Assembly: GCA_900617975.1 (NCBI GenBank)
Contig: UZAE01012557.1
Location: 1-37,286, forward strand
DNA: 37,286 nt
Source of the DNA: Rodentolepis nana
Taxonomy: Eukaryota; Platyhelminthes; Cestoda; Cyclophyllidea; Hymenolepididae
Reading direction: 5' to 3'
A program made the position numbers and the translations under genes. Below the pieces are notes generated by a model. The model saw nothing but the letters and a program-made list of their open reading frames with translations. It was not told the DNA's origin and did no database searches. Shown here one piece after another: positions 11,401 to 22,940 of the stretch. The first letter of the stretch is position 1. Each line of letters begins with the position of its first letter.

Positions 11401-12587
11401 ATTGCTGTAATAAAGCAAACTTCAAGTTTTGGCGGCGGAATTGAAAACATCCTTATTCAACGGATAAAAATAAACTAAAACGCAAAAAATTGAGGAGAGG
11501 ATAGATTTATCATAACTGAAAATATTCTATCGAATGTGCTCAAACGTTAGAAATAATAGTAATCGAAGAAGAGTCAATTGAAGTGTACCAAATAAAAAAG
11601 AACGACTGATTGTTATAAAGCAGATACAATTAATATAGGAGCTAATGATTAAAAGCTATTCCTCCCTGGTAAACTCGTCACTACGGTTCAGTCAACTTTT
11701 CTAATTCCTTCTCCACCTATACACATCAGAAGTAAATTTAGACTAGTGACGGCAGTGGCCTAAGGAACACTTAGCCAGCAATACGAAATGAGTGAAATTA
11801 GATCAAATTTGAGAAAATCATTATAGAATAGTCAACTTACTTTTTGAATATTAAGGGAAGGTAACATATTCTGGAACATATCAACGAGCAATCTAAGATG
11901 GGGAGGTGGGATTTGGCCAGGTCCTGCTCCGAATCCAGTCATTGCCAGTAGAGGTGGCGTGGAATACTGACGAATATCAAAGACTTTTCGGACCAGAGTG
12001 AAGATATCTCTGGTAAGAGAGTACTCGGATACACGGAATGTTATACTAGGACCACTAGGGGTTCTAATTAGATGCATATATACACCTCCTCCCTGCCTTC
12101 CACTATTCTCAGTTTGGCCGTCTTCGTCTTGACTTTCTTCCTCGCCACTGTCTTCATTGTCTTTCTCCTCTTTTCCTTCATTCCTATCACTTCCATCTGC
12201 ACCTAATTTTTGTTTCTTGCGCTCTTCCAAATTGCGGAGATAACGTCGACGCTTAGCGGCCAATTTTTCTGGCTTCGGATGAGTGAAATAGAGTATATGT
12301 GATACATGCAAGGGTCCAGCAATGGTAAGAAAATCTTTCATGACATTTCGTTTACTAACGCGAAGTTGGGAAGCTGTGAAGGGTTCAAAGACTTGGCGAA
12401 TATCAAGAGTTAGAGATTTAACAAGTCGACCACAACCAGGCCGAGAGAAGACAAAGCTATGAGGGGCTCGAGCTAATTTGCGCTCTTGGGCAGCGTGTGA
12501 AGCTAAAGTAGACTTGGGCTGCCTATGACGACGCTTTTTACCATGACGACGGCGACCTTTGAAACCTTTATTTTTAGAAGCACCCAT
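8422..12587 (-). CDS. PPAN: Peter Pan / SSF1 Brix-domain ribosome biogenesis factor
   Basis: Four exons: 12587-11841, 10950-10676, 10018-9736 and 8847-8422. All have GT-AG borders and consistent phases, giving 576 residues. PPAN/Ssf1 is a nucleolar Brix protein that acts in early 60S (27S pre-rRNA) maturation. The N terminus is very basic (residues 1-25). The Brix core starts at APHSFVFSRPGCGRLVKSL (41-59), runs through LLAMTGFGAGPG and LRLLVDMFQNMLPSLNIQK, continues in exon 2 with VRRVLLLSREV and YLRHYNIRL, and closes with RLTEIGPRLTFQLYK (421-435) at the exon 3 border and YHSLQKRTPQE in exon 4. These match human PPAN motifs such as VRLTEIGPRMTLQLIK. A lysine- and glutamate-rich insertion of about 60 residues (about 106-168) splits the Brix domain. 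The C terminus is a charged KE/KK-rich tail. The stop at 8422 is tentative because GTGGGT at 8441 could be a donor to another exon. The start lies 214 nt after ZNF598. Confidence 0.93.
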
Positions 12588-12594
12588 TTATATC

Positions 12595-12616
12595 CTACAA
12601 AGGAGGGCAAAAATAA
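12595..12616 (-). other. Strong acceptor 7 nt upstream of PPAN ATG (possible trans-splice site)
   Basis: The minus strand reads TTTTTGCCCTCCTTTGTAG, then GATATAA, then ATG. The site lies in the 214-nt space between the ZNF598 stop and the PPAN start. No AATAAA is visible in that space. Confidence 0.55.
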
Positions 12617-12801
12617 GTAATGGTGATAATAAATCTTGTTTAAAAAAATAAGAAGAGATGAAAGTCTTCAAAAAGGATTTTTTTCTTTTTCAATACTTGG
12701 GTACAGATTGTGAGAAAGGATTTGAAGGCCACAATAAGTAAGAGAGAATAACAAGAGAAACAGGAATGGCCCCCAAAAGATGAAGCTCCAGTAGAATTAG
12801 T

Positions 12802-15800
12802 CTAAGAATGGGCTAAATTAATATGATCGTTCATATCTGTCTTTAGGCACACCTAAAAGGGAAAAAGGAAGCATATTATGCAAATCTAAAGGAATAAATT
12901 GAAGCACAATTGAAAGAATTTTTCCATACCTGATCGCATTTAGAGCAAATTTGTAGGCGAGAGGTGACATTTTTAGCCCAAATAGGAGGTGAGTTGCCGC
13001 GGCAACGAGCAGGAGTATTGGCAAAAGGTATTTTAGGAGCAGCTTCTCCCTTTAAGACACGAAGTAGGGCTCGTTGGAGACCAACGTTAGGCAGAAGAGC
13101 AATCATGCGACTGAACCATTCAGATTCATCAGGATCCGATGAAGAGATAACACCACTTAATCCCTATACAAGAGCACATAATTATAGGTCGATAAATTAA
13201 CTCTACTTATAAGTTATAAGTAGCTGTAAAGTTGACCTGAATGTATGCTTGGGCGGAAAGAGAGCCTTCGGAATATAAGCCACAAAGTTGAATACACCGA
13301 GTAAAGGCGTTTTTCGAGTGGCCTTGACCGCCAAGGATTTCCTTCACATTTTTGATTACGGCCATATTTTTCTCCTCAAAGTCAGAAGGTGGTGTATAGA
13401 TATTCTACAAGATTCAATAAAAAAAGTCCGTCTAGTTCTGTCTAAAACAACGTGACGAGGCAGAGTTTACACAAAATTTATCAAGAACTAGATTTAGAAA
13501 CAAAAAACACACTCATGGATTATTCAAAATGTACCTCCACATAGTGACCTTCAGACATATAAGTGGTTAAATACCAAATCTCTTTTACTTCTTTACTTAA
13601 ATTGGACTATTTTGCTAGGCCCAGTTTTCAGAAGCAATGAGAAGGGCAAATACAGGAGTGTTGGCATACCGATTTGAATAGGTGTGTCTCTGTGTCCTCC
13701 AAATCGGGGAAATTTGTCATCTTTTTCTCTGAGCTTTCATTCCCAGTCTGAATCTCCTGTTTAGACGACTTAGATTTCGAGTTCCCTTCAGAAGCAGCAC
13801 TTTGCTTCTTGGCGTTTGTCTTCGTCGACGTTTTTTTATTACCATTTTTAACACTGCCAGAGGAAAGTTGCTTGTCATTATTCGCCTTTTTGCTATTATT
13901 TCCTGCCTTCTTTGAGTCTCCAGCTAGAGTGGGAAAATCATCGGCTGAAAAATTTGCAGGACGAGGTTTGGAGACCGATTTTGTCGCAGTATCACCATTG
14001 CTACTTTCCAAGTGATCAACCATCTGAATGCGATTTAAGGACTGGGATAAACTTCTGGCATCATCATTGTTCAAAAGATGCGAGACAGCACCCTGAAATT
14101 CAACAAATAAATGACAATAAATACAATGACGCATATGTTTTCGTGTAACAGAAAAGCTCATTACAGTGAATAAGGAACACATTTTAATAATTTCATTCCA
14201 AGCAGGGAGAGAGATATGCAATGTGCAGTCTGATATAAATCATAATTCCTGATCAATGCAAGAAAGGATTAATTTACTCATTGAGGGAGTTCTGACTTTA
14301 ATGAACACTTTAGGTACCAAATTAAAGACCGCGAACAAAATGATATATGTATATCTCTATGTCTAATAAGAAAGTGATGGCTAACGAACGGATTATTCGT
14401 TTGCGAAGGACAAAATTTTTCACCAAAGCGACAAGTTATCGGCAAATCCTTCTCCCAAGAGGATCTGGGAATAGTAGGTACAACTAAAAACTGAATGTGT
14501 GAATCAAGAGATACTAACTCCTCCTTGATAAGCACAGTTGTTATTTTCAACAATTACCCACAGTATTGCAGAATTTTCCCCCAATATTCTAGTGTGGGGT
14601 GGGGGGATCTACAAGATACTGACGATAAAGTTGTAACTTAAAATAGTACAATTTCAAGAAACTATTGGAAGAGCCAATGGGTTGATGTGCACTAGAAGTT
14701 TCATACCAAATCCACGTCATCGCCATATCATAACCGTGGGAGATCAGGGCATAAAGAAATAGACCATTTCACATATCGACTGGTTCATTGTCCGACCAAC
14801 CATATTCGCCCATGTCGAATTGTGAAGATCAATGATTGGTTCAATTTTCATTGCTCAACCACTGTCAGGATAGTAAATCAGTTCTAATGTCTTGCTATTT
14901 GACTAATCTTGCGTGTGTGTGAGTGCGAGGTTGTTTAATAAAAATTATTAGCCAATTTAACTTGCCTTCCAAAGGTAGAAAGATCAAAATAATCCTACAC
15001 GATAACAAACAACTTACATAACCTTGACAGAGAAGAGTGGGGATGGCTTAACTTTTTACCTTAACAGAGGAAAATAAACAGTGCCTACTCAAAACAATCC
15101 AATTACCATTATTGAAATACAAACATATAACAAATTGGCATAACCAAAGAAAATTTTGAAGATATACAATTGCCGCGCATTTACATCATTATCAGCAGCG
15201 TCCCACCACGAGGACTTTTTAGCTTTAGCCAGCGCCGACGAGAAATGCTGCAAATCCGGAGCGGGAGAATAATCAGTAGGTCTCAGCTTGTCCTTCTTTC
15301 CTCCCTTCGCCTTCGAGGAAGAAGGATGTTGAGCGAGTGGAACGAAAGGCTCCAACCGAGGTTCCTGAAGAATTGAGGAGTTGGACGTGGATACAAGAGC
15401 AGGAAAATCAGCAGCGGTTGGTTTGCGTTGTACTATCGGCTTAGGAGCTGTTGAGGAAGAAGACGCCTTTGGAGCAGACACACCCCATTTCGAGGAAGCA
15501 TTCGGTTTAGCGGAAATGTTGGTTGAAAGGGATGGGAAGTCAGAGGCAGTTGGCACTTCTTGGGGGAAGTTTCGTCGGGACGCATTGCTAGACGAGGCTC
15601 CAGTTGCAGGCTTCTTCGAAGACCCTACCCACGTTGGCTTTGCAGCTAAATTAAGAATAGAATTTAGGTAAAAAGTAAAAAATTCTCGAATAGAATAGCA
15701 ATTTAAATTTTGCTGAAACGCAATAACTTAACTGATTGTTCTAAAGAGCAAATTTAAAAAAACACACAACTCCTCATTTTCAGGGTGGGTTCAACTTTAC

Positions 15801-18800
15801 AACGTTCAGCAGCCAAATAGTGGATTCATTCATGAAACCTTCTTAAATTTTGCCACCTCTTATAACTGAGAGCAGCTAGCTAAAATGGCTTCATTCATCT
15901 CTGCCATTAAAAATCTGAGTCAATAAAATTCTACCAGTCATCCGAAAAAAATAGCGCGCAAGATTTACCCCACTTTGGTTAAACATGGAAGGCTAAGTCC
16001 CTCAGAACTATCATACCCTCAAAATCAATAATACTACTAAATAACCTCTAGAGGCCTTCGCAGCTAGCAAGTGATTAACCCTCATTTAGATCAGCGTTAA
16101 TTGTATTTGCTTACTCATCAGTTTTTTACAATGTTACAACAAATTTACACTTAGACTTGACTAAAAACGACTTCACTCAATATCTCATGGTTTCCCTCCC
16201 GGCCATATGAACTGGGGTTAAGCGAATCTCTTACGGCTTGGTGTTAAATTCAGTTCATCAGTAAATTCATACGTTAAAACGTGTGGTGCAATTCATGTAA
16301 ATATGCTAAAAAAATACTCAAATGATCCACTTATTGGGAAATTAGCATAGGTCACGTTAACTAATGGAAGCTTGCCTATAGAAGTTTAAACGAATACAGA
16401 AAAACACTGAACGGCTCCAAACTAACGATACAAATATGGAAGTGGAAATAAGCTCCCTTTATTAATACAAATGTTCTAGTTTAATATATTAACTATAAGC
16501 TATATAATTAAGGGTTAGATGATGCAGCGCCATAAATCGAATTCAATGGGATTTGTAAATTGCGTTAAGAAAGTGCAAAGGAGTGGAAATCAACGAGATA
16601 AAAAACTAAATGAAGCGCATACAAAAATTCGTTCATTTACAGTTTTAAACAATGACAGAAATCTCTAAATTTATTTCCTTTACACAGAGGTTACCTTTTA
16701 AAGCTACTTATCGCATCTCATTATTGTAAAGGCCCAAATAACTCGATGGGACCGGTCAAAAACTCTGAATATTGTGGACATATTCTGGTCCATGAATTTG
16801 AGAAAATGAAACCTTTATAATATCTTATTGTATTAGTTTATAAGTCTCTGATTCGGATATTTTTCTATGGATTACAGTTTAAGTAATAACAATAACATGA
16901 ACAATTGAAGGACTTACGACCTTGAGCTTTGGTATTACTGGACGAACTAGGAGCGGATGTAGGCAGCGATGGAAATTCATCGTAATTATCCGACTGAAAA
17001 GCTCCTCCACCAACGCCCCTTACAACTGCGGCGTGCGAAAGAACAGTTCGCGAAGCAGTACCACCTGAGCGCGCCTGCTGAGCGTCGTTAGCTGTGGATG
17101 TAGTCTGAGTATTTGTAGTTCCAGTGAAGCCGGTAGACGTTGTGTCACCTGTGAGGGAAGGAAAGTCTGCCCCCGTCCATTCCTCGGGATTTGGACCACG
17201 TGGAGCTGCGGGGTAGTAGACTTCAGGGACTTCTATGTTAGTAAAATACAGAAAGACGGCAGCACAATGAAGCTAAGCTAGGCACTCAGGCTTACGGCAC
17301 AAATGAAACTTACGCAGAGACCTAAGAATAAAATCATGTAAATTAATGAAAATCTGTCCATGCATATACACACATATGTTTAAGGTTATAAGGTAATGCA
17401 GCGATTAATTTTACCTATTATGAAGTGATAAAATATAAGTTTCTTGCTAGAAATGGTTTCAAAGACATAGCTCAAATCTTATAAGGTAAGGCCTTTTCTC
17501 ATTAAGTGATCAATAGGCGATACTTTTAGTACAAGTGTTCTCCAACATTCAGTAGCATACGTACCAGTTTGCAAATTTATAAAAAAATTCTATTTACAAA
17601 TAAAGAGCGAAGTCATTAACAATCAATACTCAATAACATCGGCTTCGGAAAAGACGACCAAAGAGATGCCAATGCCGCGTAGTTTTCATAGAAAATGGCA
17701 AATTTTCAAAATGCGATTTGGAATGATTACGTGAGCAACTACAAGAATTAACCCATAAATCTTAGACCGAAGCTGCACATAGTAACCACAAATGCAGCAT
17801 AAGACTGGTTACATCAATAAAACTATTGTCATTAGGGGAGCAGTGATGTAAATGTACATCGAAAAAAGGACAGCGAATTCAATGGAAGAAACCAACGATA
17901 AAAATTGGTAAAATAGATAAAAATAGGCAGAAAAGGTCTATAAAAAAGCATGATAGGCATAAAATCCACATCTCAAAAACTCTAATGGTTATAAGAGGAT
18001 CTAGGTTCCAACTAAACATCTTAATATCAATGTCCAAAGCATAGCGAGAAATCAATACCTAAAAGCTAAGTATAAACAATACATTAGGAATGAGATAAAA
18101 TCACCATCAATTAATTCATTTTGTTGATGCTGGTTACGTCTGCCCCCGGAACGAGTGTATTGGCTAATAAGACCTTGAGTTGAATAACGAATTTGAACTG
18201 GTTGCCACAAACTCGGATCATTTCGAGCTTCATTCAAATGATTGAACGACCTGTGGGCAGCAAGTCGCTCCTCCGTTGGGAAACAAGACATAGTTCCATT
18301 CTGTTCACACTCCAGACATACAAAATGAGCTGATTTGTAATGTTGGAAGAGTTCGTTCTGTCGCCTAAGATTGAAAAAGGATGACAAAAGATTAGTAGCT
18401 TACTGAAACACCTCAAAAACTCGACTTGAGTAACAGATATCGCAAAGAAAGTGCTTTTCACGAATATGCGTGATTAGATTTTCAAATTCGTAGAAAGTCT
18501 GCTGACAGAATTTGCACACAGGGTGACCACGTCGGGAGGTAGCATCCCATTTTTTATGAGCTGCAAGCTCATCTGCTGTCATGGGCTTAAATTCACAGGG
18601 AAGTATCTATTGGGAAGGTGAAATGGGCGCGCAAATTGAGAACGTACGTGAGCATGACGAATGCAAAGATCGCAATAAAAAATATTGTGCTCTTGAGAGG
18701 TGTGAGAATTAAGAGCTCCCATGGAAATTTTCGTTTCGGAGCAAACTGGACAAACACATGCCATCAATTTCCTAAAAGCCTCATCAATAGATTCATCTTC

Positions 18801-19087
18801 AAAGTCAAGATTAAGCGTAGGTTCTTTAATAAGACTAGTTGGATCAAAGTCATCCCAATTTTTTGGCGACTTTGAAACTCGATTCTAAATTTAAAATAAT
18901 GGTAGCAGAATATCAAACTTACGGAAGCGTTTTTGGCTCTGCAAGTTGGACAACATCCTATTGTGCCGTCTGAACTACCAAATCTACGTAATTTTACGGC
19001 ACAACGAAGGCATATAGGATGGTTGCACGCGCCAACAGAGTAGTATTCAATTTCATATTGACAAATCGGGCAAGTATTGGAATCCAT
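12802..19087 (-). CDS. ZNF598: ZNF598/Hel2-type RING E3 ligase for collided ribosomes
   Basis: Ten exons: 19087-18923, 18884-18648, 18606-18404, 18364-18105, 17232-16918, 15645-15185, 14092-13670, 13404-13237, 13163-12930 and 12852-12802. They join in phase to 838 residues (human about 904). ZNF598 senses collided ribosomes and ubiquitinates eS10 and uS10 to start ribosome-associated quality control. The N-terminal RING has C6, C9, C21, H23, C26, C29, C46 and C49. C2H2-type fingers follow (C100/C103-H116/H121; C126/C129; RRGHPVCKFC at 159-168, C189/C192, C218/C221). The low-complexity middle carries DFPSL-type motifs, as in human ZNF598. The C-terminal helical module has MIALLPNVGLQRALL, where human has LLVLLPDTAKQQELL. 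A final C2H2 finger (C817, C820, H832, H837) aligns with the human C-terminal CPTCQQ finger. No PPPPGF motif is seen. Introns 1-3 are 38, 41 and 39 nt; later ones reach 1.27 kb. An in-frame ATG at 19135 exists, but 19087 fits the family better. Confidence 0.95.
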
Positions 19088-19119
19088 TGATTGATAGGGC
19101 CACGCAGATGAGAACAGCA

Positions 19120-19141
19120 CTGCCAAATGATACAAAAAGGG
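19120..19141 (-). other. Acceptor-like site 32 nt upstream of ZNF598 ATG
   Basis: The minus strand reads CCCTTTTTGTATCATTTGGCAG, followed by a 32-nt leader and the chosen ATG. It is a candidate 5'UTR or spliced-leader acceptor. Its use would exclude the upstream ATG at 19135. Confidence 0.4.
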
Positions 19142-20043
19142 CAGTTAATTTACAATCAATATAAACAAATATCGTGTTAATTTAGTTATTTGCGTTTATT
19201 AATAGATTGTATAATTTTTATTGATAGAAGCTTAATTTATAGAAAATATTTGATAATGAGAAATTCTACGATTTTTTGGACCACTAGTACGAATTTAATA
19301 CTATTTGCTAAGGTCAAACACAATCATCCACCTTTATTGAAAACTACGATTAAATTATGATTGTATTGAAATTTTTTACATTATCAAGTATTTGTGCTGC
19401 GGTTAAATGATTGTGACTTTGGTTAAGTTGGAAATTGTAATAGTTATTATGTATTTTTAAAAATTGAAAAACATTTCAAAATTTTAAGTAAATAGGTATT
19501 AATATTGTGACAATCAGCAGTAACTCAATCGTTCTTTATCCGGGTTTTGTACCTCGAGACTTCATAATATATGCCTCCCTGGGCTTCAATAAGTATGTGA
19601 AATGGAATTCTCTATTGAGATATTAATTAAGACATATATATGTGTAAATGAGTTAGTCATCAGGGTATTTGATCAACAAAATATCAACATTTAAAAAAAT
19701 ACTCAACCCCCTATATGGTAAATGAATTTGAAATCGGTTTGTCAGATTGTTTACTTCCATAAGAGCATCGAAACTTGTCTGAAAGTCATATCTCTTTATA
19801 CTTTATTCGTTCCATTGCACGATCTCTTTTTAACTTCAATGACTGAGACCTAATTAGTTTTGAGACGGTATTAGGCTAAATTATGAAAAATTGTAAGACA
19901 TTAAATGTATTAGTGTCATTATGAAATCAGGATCTAAAGTCAACCCATATAACCATGACACTGGCAAATGCTCTTCGAAGTTGTTTGCAAGGAAATTCGG
20001 GTATAAGCAGGAAACAGACTACTCACGACACGAAAACAGGCAG
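19142..20043. other. Intergenic, very AT-rich, no recognised gene
   Basis: This is the 5' flank of ZNF598. No open frame of note, RNA gene or repeat was recognised. Confidence 0.5.
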
Positions 20044-20609
20044 TTATTGGGACTTTCGGAGATAGGAATATGAGGGTACTTTCAATAAAAAGAAATAAGT
20101 ATAGTAAATACAAGACATTGTCACAGAAGAATTAAAATGATTTTGTTTAAGGTGTTTAAGGACGCCTACTGGTACGAGTTTGCATAGTGAAGGAAATTCA
20201 TAGAAGAAAGGTATAGACGCTAACATCATTCTTATAATTTCAACACCATCCAACCCAAATATCAAGGAGTAGGCAAAATAATTGGGAGGCAACCTGAAAT
20301 GACACTTATGTACGAAAACCTTAATGGACCAACTATGGAAACTGGCTGTTATTAAAGGGTAAATTTTTAAGGTCGTAGAGTTCAAAGAATCCATCATGAC
20401 ATAAACTTAAATAACCCAGATCAATAAAGTTTCGCCCAAATAAGACGATAAAGAGAATAGGCGATGCGATTAGTTCGTTCAAATTTTAAATGAGCACACA
20501 AAATTTCGACAGTGAATTGGAGAGAGCCCACTGTGGCGTTTTCAAGTGACGATTTGTAAAATCCATATCTAAAAATCAATTCAGCCTCGAACTTTCGTAA
20601 CGGAATCAT
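20044..20609 (-). other. Unresolved minus-strand ORF cluster, possible gene or gene remnant
   Basis: Two open frames follow each other, 20609-20421 (62 codons) and 20397-20044 (117 codons), separated by a stop. Acceptor-like sites (TTGATTTTTAG near 20571, TGTCATTTCAG near 20296) suggest introns, but no single phase-consistent model emerged. The downstream frame contains hydrophobic stretches such as NYFAYSLIFGLDGVEIIRMM. I recognise no family. It could be exons of a small gene, a decayed copy or chance. Confidence 0.2.
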
Positions 20610-20745
20610 TGCGTTTAGCTGTCACTCTCTGTAAGAGTGAACTAATGGAGGCGAATTCGGTTAATTCAATTGCCTATCATTCTGTGTCATAATAGCTCAA
20701 CCGGCTTGACGAAATATGGAGGGAAATGTGTAGAAGCGAGCCAAA

Positions 20746-20940
20746 AGAAGAGTGTTTCAAAGATGTAGGAGACAAACACAAAGATAGAAAAAAGGTGAGG
20801 TGAGTACTGTGGAAATAGTCGAATATGGCATAGAGTGAGGTGATGGTAGTTTGAAGTGAGAAGTCAACTGCCAGTTAATAGACTTTTTTGCCGTATGAAT
20901 ATACGTTGCCTAGGGTGCGCCACGTGGAGGTAAGTATATC
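20746..20940 (+). repeat. Dispersed repeat, copy 2
   Basis: Begins GAAGAGTGTTTCAAAGATGT and ends CACGTGGAGGTAAGTATAT. Most of its length closely matches copy 3. It carries a short frame: ATG, nine sense codons, TGG and then AG|GTAAGT. Unlike copies 1 and 3, the terminal GTCTAT is GTATAT, which weakens the flanking inverted repeat ATAGACTT/AAGTCTAT. Confidence 0.85.
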
Positions 20941-21833
20941 GCACACCCCACCCTACACGAATATAAACTTCAGAGAATATCTCTCAAGGAAGGAATTGTA
21001 AAATAAGAGATATCAATATCATTTAGAACTGTTGAACGTCTCGTGGAAAAGGATGTCCAAAAGAGGAATTTGGTCATATACTCAGTGTTCTTATTTTTTG
21101 CGCTTCTTAGATTTGTGCTTACATCCGAGAATTCAGAATTGCATGCAGTTCAACGAAGTAAAGAACCAATATGTCCATTTATATAAATTTCACAATTAAA
21201 TCGTATAAAACAAAGATCGAAATGAATGGCAAAATGGAAAGTTATTATTACATCAGAAGAACGCAATTCTAAGAACCACCTTAAAATTGTATGCAATCCG
21301 ACTGCTTTCTGTCATGCCAAATTGACATTTCGGCATGCTGTTGCAACACATCTCACTTGCCCAATAGACAAGAGTAAGACAAAATGTCTTACTTGTATCT
21401 CTGAGTTCAATGTGTCATGACTTTCAGTAATTACTGAGATAAATAACTCCTTCTGCAAAAAAATATTTAGAATACTATTAGGAATTCTGCAAAAGTGATT
21501 GAATATTTATTTTCATTGTAGAAAAGACCAATTGGAAGGTGTATTAGAATCAGATGAATTTCTTACTTAAATTCAAAATTCTATCTAGAATATGATGTGT
21601 AAGAATCGCGTCTTGCAAATCTTAATTTGATCCGAAAACTTTAGTTGGTAAGGTAGAGGGAATGGCTACTAGGTCGATTCGTAAGTTAATTCTTTAGAAA
21701 AAGCTTGATTATTGTAACACACGATAGATATAGAAGGATATTAGAGTACGATCACCTCTGCACGCAATGCAAATTTCAGGATGGGTAAAGTTCCAAATTG
21801 TAAGAAACTAAAGGTCAAGTTCAATTTTAGAAA
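20941..21833. other. Stretch between repeat copy 2 and the assembly gap
   Basis: AT-rich, with one 64-codon plus-strand frame (21226-21420) of no recognised identity. Nothing else is visible. Confidence 0.45.
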
Positions 21834-22429
21834 NNNNNNNNNNNNNNNNNNNNNNNNNNNNNNNNNNNNNNNNNNNNNNNNNNNNNNNNNNNNNNNNNNN
21901 NNNNNNNNNNNNNNNNNNNNNNNNNNNNNNNNNNNNNNNNNNNNNNNNNNNNNNNNNNNNNNNNNNNNNNNNNNNNNNNNNNNNNNNNNNNNNNNNNNNN
22001 NNNNNNNNNNNNNNNNNNNNNNNNNNNNNNNNNNNNNNNNNNNNNNNNNNNNNNNNNNNNNNNNNNNNNNNNNNNNNNNNNNNNNNNNNNNNNNNNNNNN
22101 NNNNNNNNNNNNNNNNNNNNNNNNNNNNNNNNNNNNNNNNNNNNNNNNNNNNNNNNNNNNNNNNNNNNNNNNNNNNNNNNNNNNNNNNNNNNNNNNNNNN
22201 NNNNNNNNNNNNNNNNNNNNNNNNNNNNNNNNNNNNNNNNNNNNNNNNNNNNNNNNNNNNNNNNNNNNNNNNNNNNNNNNNNNNNNNNNNNNNNNNNNNN
22301 NNNNNNNNNNNNNNNNNNNNNNNNNNNNNNNNNNNNNNNNNNNNNNNNNNNNNNNNNNNNNNNNNNNNNNNNNNNNNNNNNNNNNNNNNNNNNNNNNNNN
22401 NNNNNNNNNNNNNNNNNNNNNNNNNNNNN
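21834..22429. other. Assembly gap (596 N)
   Basis: An unbroken run of N. Repeat copy 3 starts at its right border, so the gap probably reflects a repeat the assembler could not cross. The true length is unknown. Confidence 0.99.
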
Positions 22430-22610
22430 AGAAGAGTGTTTCAAAGATGTAGGAGACAAACACAAAGGTGAGGTGAACACTGTGAAATAGTCGAATATGG
22501 CATGGAGTGAGGCGATGATAGTTTGAAGTGAGAAGCCAACTGGCAGTTAATAGACTTTTTACCGTATGAATAAACGTTGCCCAGGGTGCCCCACGTGGAG
22601 GTAAGTCTAT
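22430..22610 (+). repeat. Dispersed repeat, copy 3 (abuts the gap)
   Basis: Matches copy 2 from AGAAGAGTGTTTCAAAGATG to the terminal CACGTGGAGGTAAGTCTAT. A perfect 8-bp inverted repeat (ATAGACTT/AAGTCTAT) brackets the last 60 bases. The start may extend into the gap. Confidence 0.85.
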
Positions 22611-22940
22611 GGTTTTGAATTATCTCAGCATCGTTAGTCAATTTTAGCTGCAAATAACTGTCCAACTGTCAATAGTGATGACCACCCTCTCCTCCTACAC
22701 CTCAACTAGATAAGAATGATAGGCGGGTTAGAGACAACCTACGACTACTGTTTTTTGGTTATTCCCGAAACAAACCACAGGCACCGCAGCTAGGCCTCTT
22801 GCTTTGTTGAACTCCAATCAGCATATTTCAAAGAGTACCCCTGCCTGCTAGTTACTTGAGCCAGCATTTATGCACATTCAGAAAAAATCGCTTCGTTTAT
22901 ATTTTTTTAATCTTCCCTCCACTCTTTGTCTTATTACTAG

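Noticed and set aside
19088..19135. Longer ZNF598 N terminus from the ATG at 19135
   Set aside because: The added residues would precede the RING without counterpart in the family, and an acceptor-like CAG lies between the two ATGs.
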